Shown here: piece by piece, positions 33,480 to 43,039 of the stretch
How positions within the stretch are numbered: the first letter of the stretch is position 1
Layout: every line of letters starts with the position of its first letter
Assembly (NCBI GenBank): GCA_033816765.1
Contig: CM066287.1
Coordinates: 6,696,001 to 6,760,000, forward strand
DNA length: 64,000 nucleotides
Reading direction: 5' to 3'
Source: Nothopassalora personata
Lineage: Eukaryota; Ascomycota; Dothideomycetes; Mycosphaerellales; Mycosphaerellaceae
Made by a program: the position numbers and the translations under genes
The notes under the pieces: model-generated
Told to the model about the DNA's origin: nothing
Seen by the model: only the letters and a program-made list of their open reading frames with translations
Database searches by the model: none

Positions 33480-36458
33480 ATGACTTCGCTCAAGCGCTCC
33501 TATGCGTCAACCTCCTCCACGACTACGCTCAGTAGCAAAACATATCTTCGGACTTTGAAGTCGGGCAAAGTTCAGAAAGTAGTACGCGAGCTGTACCTCC
33601 GACAGGACATTCCGTGCTCATCACAGCTATGCTCAGCATGTATCGACATCGCTCCCTCTGGATTCCACGGGAAAACAGAGCCCTTCGTGCTTTCTCTTAC
33701 TCCAGCCGGCACGAAGGACTTCCCACAAGGTCATTACCTGGTCCCGGATACAAACGCCTTTCTTACTGCGATGGACCTTTTCGAGGCAGAGGATACAGTC
33801 AGAGATGTGATTGTATTGCAGACCGTTCTCGAAGAAGTCAAGAACAGGTCTTTGCCACTTTACCACCGACTGATCGCTTTGACGAAGAATGATGGCAAGA
33901 GGTTCCATGTCTTCTTCAACGACTTCCGTCTCGAGACGTATGTGACGAGAGACGCTGGCGAGACGATCAATGACCGGAACGATCGAGCTGTGCGCAAGGC
34001 TTGTGCTTGGTATGCACACCATCTCGAGCAAGCAGTCAAGGCTCGGAAGAGTGCACGATGTCCAGCCGTTGTCATGCTGTCGGACGATAAGGAGAATCTG
34101 CGAAAATCAGAAGCAGATGGCATCATGGCTGCAAACTTGCATGACTATGTCTCTTCATTGCCAGACGCAGATCGTCTGCTTGACATGGTCGCATCAAGTC
34201 GCGACCAGCGTGCGAGTCGAGATGCCAGAGCAGAGCTATTGTATCCCGATTACATGCCCATGTCAGCAATGCTCACTGGCATCAAAGCCGGCAACTTACA
34301 TCAAGGCATCTTCAACGTCTCACCCTACAACTACCTGGAGGGCACAGTACATGTTCCTGCATTCGACAAACCGCTTATCATACAAGGTCGCGAGAACAGC
34401 AATCGTGCGGTGTCTGGTGATATTGTCGTGCTAGAGGTGCTACCGAAAGATCAATGGAAAGCACCGTCCACTAAGGTTATTGAGGAGGAAGACATTGGCA
34501 AGAACGAGAACGCAGAGAATGACGAAGAGTCTGCTGAAGGTATAGTTACCGAGAAGGAGCGCAAAGCTTTGCGAGAAGAAGTGAAGCGTGCACATGGCAG
34601 AGTCGCAGAGGGTAAACCTCAGCCAACTGCTCGGGTTGTGGGAGTCGTCAAGCGTAACTGGCGGCAATACGTGGGCCATATTGACAAAGACTCCGTCAGA
34701 TCTGGTGCAAAGCAGAGTCGAGCGCAACAGACTGTCTTCCTCATTCCTATGGACAAGCGCGTTCCAAAAATCAGAGTTCGCACAAGACAAGCTGGCGATC
34801 TTCTTGGGAAGCGGGTGCTTGTCACGATAGACTCGTGGGACCGCGAGTCCCGCTACCCCGTTGGTCACTTCATCCGCAGCTTGGGCGAGCTGGAGACAAA
34901 GGGTGCAGAGACTGAAGCTTTGCTGCTCGAGTGGGATGTGCAATACAGACCGTTTCCGAAGTCGGTCCTTGACTGCCTGCCAGCAGAGGGGCACGACTGG
35001 AAAGTGCCTGCAGATACGTCAGATCCAGGGTGGCGTGGCAGACGTGATCTGAGGGACCAACTCATCTGCTCGATCGATCCGCCTGGCTGTGTCGATATCG
35101 ATGATGCACTTCACGCAAAGCAGCTCCCGAATGGCAATTTCGAGGTCGGTGTCCACATTGCAGATGTGTCGCACTTCGTCAAGCCAAACAACGCCATGGA
35201 CAAAGAAGCTTCACTTCGCGGTACGACAGTCTATCTGGTAGACAAGCGCATCGACATGCTGCCGATGTTGCTCGGTACCGACCTTTGCTCACTTAAGCCA
35301 TACGTCGAGCGTTATGCTTTCAGTGTGCTGTGGGAGCTTGATCAGAATGCTGACATTGTCAGCGCTTCGTTCACGAAGAGTGTCATCAAGAGTCGCGAGG
35401 CATTCAGCTATGAACAAGCACAACTTCGCATTGACGATAATTCGCAGCAAGACGATCTGACAAAGGGCATGCGTCATTTAATGATGCTCTCCAAGAAGCT
35501 TCGTGCGAAGCGCATGGCTGCCGGCGCACTCAACCTTGCCAGCCCGGAAGTTCGTGTCGAGACCGAAAGCGAGACCTCTGACCCTGTGGATGTCAAGACC
35601 AAACAGCTCCTCGACACGAACCAGCTCGTCGAAGAGTTCATGTTACTCGCCAACATTTCCGTTGCCGGCAAGAACTACGCTGCCTTTCCTCAAACAGCCC
35701 TTCTTCGTCGCCACGCCGCACCGCCAAAGAACAACTTTGAAGAACTCAGCAACCAGCTCAAGGTGAAGAAGGGCCTCGAACTCCGCACAGACTCATCTAA
35801 AGCCCTCGCCGACAGTCTCGACACCTGCACCGATGCTCAAGATCCCTTCTTCAACACTCTCGTCCGCATCCTCGCCACGCGATGCATGATGAGCGCCGAA
35901 TACTTCTGCAGCGGCACACAAGCATACCCGGAGTTCCGCCATTACGGTCTTGCCTCAGAAATCTACACGCACTTCACCAGTCCTATCAGACGTTATGCAG
36001 ATCTCGAAGCGCACAGACAGCTGGCCGCGGCGATCGAGTACGAACCTCTCGACCCTAGCCTTCAATCACGCAGCAAACTTGAAGCAGTCTGTAAGAACAT
36101 CAACGTCCGCCATAGGAATGCCCAGATGGCCGGTCGCGCTAGTGTAGAGTACTATGTAGGTCAAGCACTCAAGGGGAGAATTATGGAGGAAGACGGCTTT
36201 ATCATGAGGATTTTCAGTAATGGCTTTGTGGTGTTTGTTCCGAGGTTTGGAATCGAAGGCCTTGTCCGATTGAAGGATCTGGCTGGCGAGGGTGAAAAGG
36301 AGCCAGAGAGTGTCTTTGATGGAGAGGACTACTCGCTCGATATCACGACTGAGAAGGGCAACAGGAAGGTTGAGCTGTTTGAAAAAGTGAAGGTGCGAAT
36401 CAGCGATGAGGCAGAGGAGAGTACAGAGAAGAGAAAGATTAAGCTCGATCTGGTGTAA
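33480..36458 (+). CDS. dis3: Exosome exonuclease Dis3/Rrp44
   Basis: Intronless, 992 residues, the normal size. Dis3 is the catalytic subunit of the RNA exosome, with both endo- and 3'-5' exonuclease activity. Domains in order: an N-terminal CR3 cysteine segment (IPCSSQLCSAC, residues 44-54), a PIN endonuclease domain starting around LVPDTNAFL (first catalytic Asp near residue 90), two cold-shock domains, the RNB domain with the metal-binding DPPGCVDIDDALH (near residue 533) and the conserved HFTSPIRRYADLEAHRQL, then an S1 domain. All catalytic residues that I can check are present. Its intact 3-kb frame argues that sequence quality here is high. Confidence 0.95.
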   Translation: MTSLKRSYASTSSTTTLSSKTYLRTLKSGKVQKVVRELYLRQDIPCSSQLCSACIDIAPSGFHGKTEPFVLSLTPAGTKDFPQGHYLVPDTNAFLTAMDLFEAEDTVRDVIVLQTVLEEVKNRSLPLYHRLIALTKNDGKRFHVFFNDFRLETYVTRDAGETINDRNDRAVRKACAWYAHHLEQAVKARKSARCPAVVMLSDDKENLRKSEADGIMAANLHDYVSSLPDADRLLDMVASSRDQRASRDARAELLYPDYMPMSAMLTGIKAGNLHQGIFNVSPYNYLEGTVHVPAFDKPLIIQGRENSNRAVSGDIVVLEVLPKDQWKAPSTKVIEEEDIGKNENAENDEESAEGIVTEKERKALREEVKRAHGRVAEGKPQPTARVVGVVKRNWRQYVGHIDKDSVRSGAKQSRAQQTVFLIPMDKRVPKIRVRTRQAGDLLGKRVLVTIDSWDRESRYPVGHFIRSLGELETKGAETEALLLEWDVQYRPFPKSVLDCLPAEGHDWKVPADTSDPGWRGRRDLRDQLICSIDPPGCVDIDDALHAKQLPNGNFEVGVHIADVSHFVKPNNAMDKEASLRGTTVYLVDKRIDMLPMLLGTDLCSLKPYVERYAFSVLWELDQNADIVSASFTKSVIKSREAFSYEQAQLRIDDNSQQDDLTKGMRHLMMLSKKLRAKRMAAGALNLASPEVRVETESETSDPVDVKTKQLLDTNQLVEEFMLLANISVAGKNYAAFPQTALLRRHAAPPKNNFEELSNQLKVKKGLELRTDSSKALADSLDTCTDAQDPFFNTLVRILATRCMMSAEYFCSGTQAYPEFRHYGLASEIYTHFTSPIRRYADLEAHRQLAAAIEYEPLDPSLQSRSKLEAVCKNINVRHRNAQMAGRASVEYYVGQALKGRIMEEDGFIMRIFSNGFVVFVPRFGIEGLVRLKDLAGEGEKEPESVFDGEDYSLDITTEKGNRKVELFEKVKVRISDEAEESTEKRKIKLDLV

Positions 36459-36840
36459 AGTCCCATATACCGTTGTAGTGCGGACCCGACGAATATTATG
36501 CAGTAAGAAGGAAGAGCACCTTCTCTGCGATATCAAAGACAACGCATTCGAAGTGACGAGACAACGTTTCCACAACACACAACACGGCCATGAATCGACC
36601 AAAACATGCATCTATATCTTGTCTGAACCTTCGTCTGCGTAGCATCATTCCAAATGCCAGGACTAGTAAATTGGCCAAGCGGAGCAAGCTGGAATGGCGT
36701 ATGCAGCCCGTCTTCCATTTGCTTCACGATCTTCGTAACACCGTACTCGAATTTAAATATCAATAGCCACATTACATAATGGTCGCCGCGAGAGAGATCC
36801 ATGCAAAGGAATGACTTGGCCGTCACTGAGGCCTAGCACC
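36459..36840. other. Intergenic, nothing recognised
   Basis: About 380 bases downstream of Dis3. No gene signal. Confidence 0.5.
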
Positions 36841-37577
36841 ATGTCACTCGACCAACAGACCTCGAAGGAACCACGCGCATACCTGTTCGACTTCCCAGTA
36901 GAGAAGCCTCTCACCACCATGGGACTGATATGCAAGCCTCTCGAAGCAGCCATTCTCAATATGTAAACCGAAGAGTACACCTCTAGGCTCGACTGCTTCA
37001 TACTAAATCCAGCTCACCTATCTCGCATCACGCACATCATATCAAAACCATATCTCGCAGTGCAAGCACGCCACGTCTGCTTCTCTCTAACAGCCCTCAA
37101 ATCCCAATACGGGACGCTACAGGCGGATCTCATCAAGGACGAACCCCTCCAAGCCGTGGCGCAACGCTGAACGTAATTCCCGCTCACGGGGAGAACGAGC
37201 ACGACTTTCACCAATGCCCTGTAGAGAGCATCAGCAGCAAGCCCTGGGATCTTCTCCAAAGCGTCATGCATCTCACAACTTCTCACAAGAACTGTGCTAC
37301 TGAATTCAAGGCCCAAGGCACCGGAATCAGCGCTAAGAATCTCTCACACTTCTGTCCACAATTTCCCAAAGAGCTACTCGATGTGTCGCTAAGGCTGGCA
37401 GGCTCCAGCTTACAGGGCGTCATATGCCAGCGCAGGTTCTGCGTGATGTCGTGCGTGGAAGTGTGGCGAATCTGGGAATTTCGGACGTTTGGGAGCTTGA
37501 CGCTTGATGCAGTGGGAGATGAGTATGAGTATGGGATGCTGTTGAATATGCTCGAGACCGCTGGGCAGGTGAAGTGA
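36841..37577 (+). pseudogene. Unknown gene with stop and frameshift
   Basis: From ATG 36841 a coding-like frame reads MSLDQQTSKEPRAYLFDF and so on to TAA at 36964-36966. It then continues in the same frame (TEEYTSRLDCFILNPAHLSR) to TGA at 37168-37170. From about 37164 the neighbouring frame takes over (TLNVIPAHGENEHDF) and stays open to the TGA at 37575-37577, ending NMLETAGQVK. Codon use looks coding throughout. The TAA fits a C-to-T change from a Gln codon, and the second break fits loss of one base near 37160-37164. I do not recognise the family. No splice sites remove either break. It is probably a recent pseudogene. Confidence 0.5.
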
Positions 37578-38070
37578 TTGAGGGTGGAGGATCTGCGTTT
37601 GTATTTTGTGGTCAGGTCAGATGCCACTGGGGTGAGAAGATGGATATGCGGTTCCTCTTGCCAGACTCGGCGTCTGAGAGGCACGACGACGTGGATGGAT
37701 CGGCGCAAGGAATTTCTGGATGTCAACAACAAGCACTCGCTGGTATGACCCTTAGTAGCTCTCGGCGCAGTAAACTTTTGGGTTTCCAGGGCCCGTCGTG
37801 ATGAACTGATGTCGAGTCGGTGCGGAATGCTGACTTCGAGCGGGTGGAGGTCGAAAGGATGGGCGGGCGCGAAGGCCAAACTCGGAAAGTGTCTCAGGGG
37901 CGAAAAAGATGCATATAGTAGTAGTCTTAACATTGGCATCCTCTACTTGTGCATGCCATGTTATCATGCTTTTGGAATCGTCTATTCATGTGTCTTCAAC
38001 CTGAAGGTCAGCATTGCCATTCTTCGCTCCCATCTTCATATTCCAACGCCATGCTCTCCCTCCCACCTCT
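37578..38070. other. Intergenic, nothing recognised
   Basis: Convergent space between the broken gene (+) and epsilon-COP (-). No feature seen. The - strand ORF covering 37283-37939 overlaps the broken gene and has no domain. Confidence 0.45.
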
Positions 38071-38967
38071 TTAGGGCTCAAACTTCGGATTATACTTCCC
38101 CATAGCCGCCTGAAACTGCTCCCTCTTACTCGCCAACTCCGCCAACAACTCATGCTCCTTATTCACCGTCTGCAACTTCGCCTGCAGATCCCTCGTCTCC
38201 TTCCCCAAAATCGTCTTCAAAACCAGATCATTCGCAATGCCCTCCGAATTCTCCGGCTCCAACGCACTCGCCTGTCCCAGCGCAGTCTCCGCCTCTTCTA
38301 CCCGTCCCATGTGCAGCTCACTCACAGCCTGTGCGATCAGAGATGTCGCGCTCGCTGAGCTGGGTCCTTGGGCAAGTTCCTCGAAGACGTAGAACGCTTT
38401 TTGGTAATTCTCACCACCCTGTCTTAGGCCGATCCAGGACTCGGCGAGATTAACGAGGAGGGCATCTTGGGCGAAGGAGCGGGCTGACCGGGCTTCTTTA
38501 AGGGCTAGGTCGACGCGATTTTGTTGGAGGTGGATTTGGATTATGAGAGCGACTGCATCGAGGGATCCTTGGTGTTTCGACAGGAGTGCGATGGCTTGGT
38601 CTTGTTTGCCGGCTCGTGCTAAGACTGTTCCCACTAGAATCTGAACGTACAGATTGTCGCCTGCGGTCTCTGCTAGTTTCTCTGCTGAGGAGACGAGACT
38701 GTCGCTAGGGGAGTGGAGGTATGACGCGTAGAGTTTCGCGGCTGCCAGGTCGGGGGTTGAGTTGGCGTCGCTGTCGCTTATGGCTGAGATGACTTGTTGA
38801 TGTTGACCGAGAGAGCATTGGGCGCGGTATCGCAAAATGCGGATAGGCAGGGCATTGCTCTCTGAAAAGGAAGATGCGTCGAAGTCGTTTAGGACGGAGG
38901 TGTATTGGCCTTGTATGAACGCTGTATGGATGTTGACGAGTTCGCCTTCGGCGCCGAAGGGATCCAT
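38071..38967 (-). CDS. sec28: Coatomer epsilon subunit (epsilon-COP)
   Basis: Intronless, 298 residues from the ATG at 38967 (MDPFGAEGELVNIHTAFIQG). Epsilon-COP is a TPR-rich subunit of the COPI coat that stabilises alpha-COP and supports Golgi-to-ER transport. The protein is all helical with TPR-like repeats (for example FAQDALLVNLAESWIGL, YQKAFYVFEELAQ) and ends with the typical KREQFQAAMGKYNPKFEP. Length is as in other eukaryotes (about 290-310). The longer frame upstream to 39060 adds 31 residues with no support. Confidence 0.9.
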   Translation of the reverse strand: MDPFGAEGELVNIHTAFIQGQYTSVLNDFDASSFSESNALPIRILRYRAQCSLGQHQQVISAISDSDANSTPDLAAAKLYASYLHSPSDSLVSSAEKLAETAGDNLYVQILVGTVLARAGKQDQAIALLSKHQGSLDAVALIIQIHLQQNRVDLALKEARSARSFAQDALLVNLAESWIGLRQGGENYQKAFYVFEELAQGPSSASATSLIAQAVSELHMGRVEEAETALGQASALEPENSEGIANDLVLKTILGKETRDLQAKLQTVNKEHELLAELASKREQFQAAMGKYNPKFEP

Positions 38968-39381
38968 AGTCGCGATTTCGAGGGACGGGGAGTATATGTC
39001 TGCGCGTGCGGACTTTGCGAATAAGGACCAAGAGGTGTCTGAGCGTTGTCGTCGACCCAACAGCTGGCGTTGGCGTCGGCATTGGCAGGGACCACTTACC
39101 TCAGCGAGCTCCTGCTTCCCGCGCTGACATGTGATCTCGTGCCGAATTCGCGTCTATTGCGACATGGGTTAAGACGTATTGAAAAGGTATCAAAAAAGGT
39201 GTCACAAAAGCCTCCCATATCCACATCGCAAGCTACAAAGTATGCACAATTCGTCATGATGAACATCGCTCCCACACATGCCCTCTAGTCCCGCACAATC
39301 ATTCAAATAGCCTCCCGATCCTCAACGCTGATGACAACAAGTACATCCCCTTCCCCTTCCCTCCTTACCCTTCCATCCACC
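38968..39381. other. Intergenic, nothing recognised
   Basis: About 410 bases between the start of epsilon-COP and the end of the next - strand gene. Confidence 0.5.
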
Positions 39382-40245
39382 TCATAGGTCAAAGTATCCC
39401 TCCGGCGCACTCACATCCATATGCTCAACAAACCTACTAATTCTCGTCTTCGGCGAAACCCCCCTCTCTTCCATCACCGGATGTCTCGCCCTCTCAATAT
39501 CACCCTCATCAAAATCCGGCACTCCATGCAATTCCTCGTCGGTCCATGTCACGATGTCGTCATCCTCATCGTCCTCGTCGTCGTCAGATTGGGAGTGATG
39601 AGAATCATGTCGTGGCAGAGGCGTATCCGGTAGCCCGGGGTCGCGTACTGGAAGAGCATTGCGACGACTCACGCCCGGGCTGGGAAGCGGTGTGAGAGGC
39701 TCGATGGTCATGCCTGAGACGTAGCTTGCTGGGTGGAGGGATGAATCAGTTGATCCTCCGCTATCTCTTGGTGGGGTAGAGGTGTTATATGTTTGTGGAA
39801 ATGTGTCGACTACGCGCTTGAGGTCTGCTGGTGGCCAGGAGTTCGCTCGGGGAGCTTGGGTTGGACGTGCTGTCTGTAGTTCTGGGGACGGGGCTGACAT
39901 GACGGTGTCGATGGAGTGAAGGAAGCGGAGTGGTGTGTCTAGGCGGTCGAGACGAGTGATCGGGAGTCCTGGTCGGGATGCTGTAGGAACTGTTGGAAGA
40001 CGACGGCTGCGGCGCCAGTTGAGAGGTCGGAGGGGAACATTGGGCCTGGAAGGGTGTGGTGGTCCAGGGAAAGGTAGAGGCTCCCGAGGGGTTGTGTTCG
40101 GAGGAAGTGAGAACTGCGCGTAGTGTCGTCGATTGATGGGAATCCGCCAGTCGGTATTAGGGACATTTGGTTCAGAAGGAGCTGGTGTGGGCTCGATGGT
40201 GAGGCGGGTCTCTTCGATCCAGCGGTCGACGTCGGATTGACACAT
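39382..40245 (-). CDS. Unknown proline/acid-rich protein
   Basis: 287 residues from the ATG at 40245 (MCQSDVDRWIEETR). It is Pro/Arg-rich in the first half and has a Ser/Thr-Pro-rich middle and an acidic block (DDDEDDEDDD) before a more ordered tail (WTDEELHGVPDFDEGDIE, then TRISRFVEHMDVSAPEGYFDL). The conserved-looking ends with a disordered middle suggest a regulatory or scaffold protein, but no domain is recognised. A possible acceptor site (CAG) lies directly upstream of the ATG, so an additional 5' exon is possible. Confidence 0.6.
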   Translation of the reverse strand: MCQSDVDRWIEETRLTIEPTPAPSEPNVPNTDWRIPINRRHYAQFSLPPNTTPREPLPFPGPPHPSRPNVPLRPLNWRRSRRLPTVPTASRPGLPITRLDRLDTPLRFLHSIDTVMSAPSPELQTARPTQAPRANSWPPADLKRVVDTFPQTYNTSTPPRDSGGSTDSSLHPASYVSGMTIEPLTPLPSPGVSRRNALPVRDPGLPDTPLPRHDSHHSQSDDDEDDEDDDIVTWTDEELHGVPDFDEGDIERARHPVMEERGVSPKTRISRFVEHMDVSAPEGYFDL

Positions 40246-40699
40246 CACTGTACGAATTGGAGAAGATCGTTATGTAATGAAGGTATGGAAGACCGGCTTC
40301 CTGTTAATATGATGCTGAGAAGTGTTTGTATGGAGAGAGGAGAGGGAGACAGACGGGAATGATCTTATGCGATCGAGAATCCTCGAGGCGTTTGAGTGAG
40401 ACTGTGTATAGCATGGTCATCACATTGTCTTTGTAAAGACAAGACGCCCCGATTTGGGTTGTCTCAGTCTTTTCACCGTGTGAACCTGATGTTGTTGAGA
40501 CTGTCTTTCCATACGAACTTGCACGCCATGACATCGGCGCTTCGATGGCGAGAGGATGTGCAGCGCTGCTTTCTGTTGCGCTTGCTGATCTGCTTGGTGG
40601 CCCTGGCCGTACAGTCGACGAAGCGCATGCGCACTGGAAACCTGCCTGTGAGCAAATTACGCTGCTGGCTCCTAGGGTGTGAACAAGCAGGCTGACACA
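40246..40699. other. Intergenic, nothing recognised
   Basis: About 450 bases between two - strand genes; the reading frame of the GTPase continues open here past its intron, but that is not coding. Confidence 0.5.
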
Positions 40700-42112
40700 C
40701 TATGCACGGCCGACCTTGAAAGACAAGATCTATACATATTAGCAGTGCGTGCAACACGAGCAGATAATGGCTTACATCGTTCTTTCCTGGTGATACCAGG
40801 TCGTCCTCGGCCACTCGTACGCCGCCAACTGTCTCGCTGTATGCAAGAGGCGCATCTCCCATCACCTTGCGGTAAACATCGCCTACCGTGCTGCCCTTCT
40901 TTACCAGCACACAATCACGAAAGACTGCAGCACGATCGCCTGCCGCACTTCCTGCTTCACCACTACCAAATGTCCCAATGTTCCGCACCGGCCACACTGG
41001 AGTGAGCCCAAGCAGCTCCGAAGCGCGAGTGAGGACCTGGTTGACGCCTGTGCTGCCAAACCGATACAGCACCATGTCTTTGAGGTTCTCGATCCGTGTC
41101 TTGAGCTTCTCGTCCATTTCTTTGAGACCACCGCCATCTTCCTCACCCTGCTCGATTAGATCTTCTCGCGTGTCTAGGAACTCTGAACCTGGAATGTACT
41201 TGACAAAACCCTGCTTGACCAATCGCCGTAGGAACACCTCTGATATGGCACTGCAGAGCACTATCCGTTCTGGCTTCTCGGCTTTCGCGATCTTCGAGAC
41301 GTTCTTGTCGGCATCGGCATGGTCGATCTTATTGAGGGCGAGCACTGTTGGGAACTTCTCGTCCACGAAAGTTTCCACCACAAACTTGATAGTCTCATCG
41401 TCCCAGTCCTGCAGTGGAATCTTCAGACCGGTCTTGTCCAGTGTTCGCGCGACTACGGTGGGATTGGCGCCGTATCCGGAGAATTGGCCTGACAGTGTTT
41501 CCACTGGCGTAGCTTTCACGGCGGTATGCCGTCGCTTGATGCCTCCCCACTTCTGCATCAGATTGCCCAGTATCCAGTTCACGATCTCGGACCGCAGCCA
41601 TGCAATATCTTGATGAGGATCATATCCTCTCGTCGCCTTGCCTTCTGCATCTGTAGTCCCACTGACGTCCACCACATGAATGAGCGCATCGGCATGTCGT
41701 AGGTCGTCCAAGAATTTGTTCCCCAATCCCTTGCCCTGATGCGCGCCTGGCACAAGACCCGCCACATCCAATAGCTCAATCGGGACACTCCGCGTGCCCT
41801 TCTGACATGCGCCATAATTCGGTTTGCATCTAGACTGCAGAGGTGGTGGCTCGTCCGGCGAGGGCGGTTGATTGCCCGGTAATGACGTTCGCGAACAGGC
41901 GCATTGTATGTGCAGGTATCCGATGGCTCTATTCGGATCGATGGTGGTGAAAGGAAAGTTACCTACTCTTACCTTAGTATAAGATAGTGTCTTGGTGCAG
42001 TTCGCGACTACATTGGCGCATACTTTGCGGTAGTGTCTGTCAGGCTGTTGAGCGTTGTCGATTTGCCTGACGACGGCTTGCCCACGAGGCCGATGAGAGG
42101 ATCGCGAGGCAT
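40700..42112 (-). CDS. Obg/YchF-type GTP-binding protein with TGS domain
   Basis: Exons 42112-42024, 41967-40776 and 40729-40700 give 436 residues. Residues 1-29 carry the P-loop GKPSSGKST. Exon 2 gives [15 protein letters not shown]3 [17 protein letters not shown] (Asp near 97), G4 NKID, and a C-terminal TGS domain. The last exon is 10 codons with the stop and reads ILSFKVGRA, the usual end of this family; this decides the acceptor at 40730-40731. The insertion with [17 protein letters not shown] and the Cys-rich segment before G3 match the fungal/archaeal-like subgroup (fission yeast SPAC428.15 type) rather than Ola1. These proteins bind ribosomes or nucleotides; the exact role is unknown. 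Confidence 0.82.
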
Positions 42113-43039
42113 GTCGAGTCGTGCGTGGGTGGGTGGGTGGGTGGTGGAACTGTGGAAGGTCTAGACGAAGATCATGTGTGACGACGATTACTGTATGTTG
42201 CTGCAGCACACAGGGACACAGAACCCCACCAATATTTAGCGGCATGTCAGTCGAAAGCCAGGTATCCTGCCGCCAACCTTGTCTATACGCTATACTGGAC
42301 AGGGGTGTTCTGTTAGGGCCTCGATGCACGATCACCAGGCAGTGCACTCTTGACTCGCAAGCGAGGATATCACAGATATTGTGCCGGAAGGGAAGACTGT
42401 CACGCAGCTTCGGGAGAAGATTCGCATAGCAACCAGTGAGTATCTGGACCGAGACTTGCAAGTCGTCGGGCAGAGCAGGAGGGAGTCTCGGCAGCTTGCT
42501 ACTACTGCGGCGTAGGTTCTACCGTTCTGCTAGTCCGAACGGGAACACCCAAGGAGGAGCCTCTCTACACAATCTTGTCTCGCTCTGCGATTCAGCACGC
42601 CGCCCAACCTCACCAACGGCACATCTGCGGCGCCCGGTCGAGGTGGATATTGCACTGTACCGCAGCTATCACATACACCACCGCAGCCTCCGCCCTCGAT
42701 TCTGGCACCCTGGATCTAGGAGGCAGCACGACTCGGACCTCTTCACGACTTCCACTGCAACTTGGTGGTCCGCGCTCACCCGCGTCCACCGACACGATGC
42801 ATTGAATGCGGGCCATGAAATGCAATGCACATATCTCTGGCAGGCCAGCAGGGGAACATTGATCGCTTGATTGACTGATTGATCGAGCGGAGCATATCTG
42901 CATTCACTGGGGTGGGCTTTTGGCGACTCGCAAACACAACACATACACGTCGCGTGGAGCTCGCGCACCTGCACACCCCGATCGAGCAGGACACTCAGAC
43001 GACATCCACGACACGCGCTCGCATCGAATCGCCACCGCC
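42113..43039. promoter_or_regulatory. Divergent intergenic, GTPase / Pom1-like kinase
   Basis: 927 bases between divergent starts. The long kinase 5' leader probably lies here. There is a short GGGT repeat at 42126-42146 (gggtgggtgggtgggt). No gene is supported. Confidence 0.5.

Noticed and set aside
40473..40699. Long C-terminal extension of the GTPase
   Set aside because: It arises by reading through the last intron; the family ending is restored by splicing.
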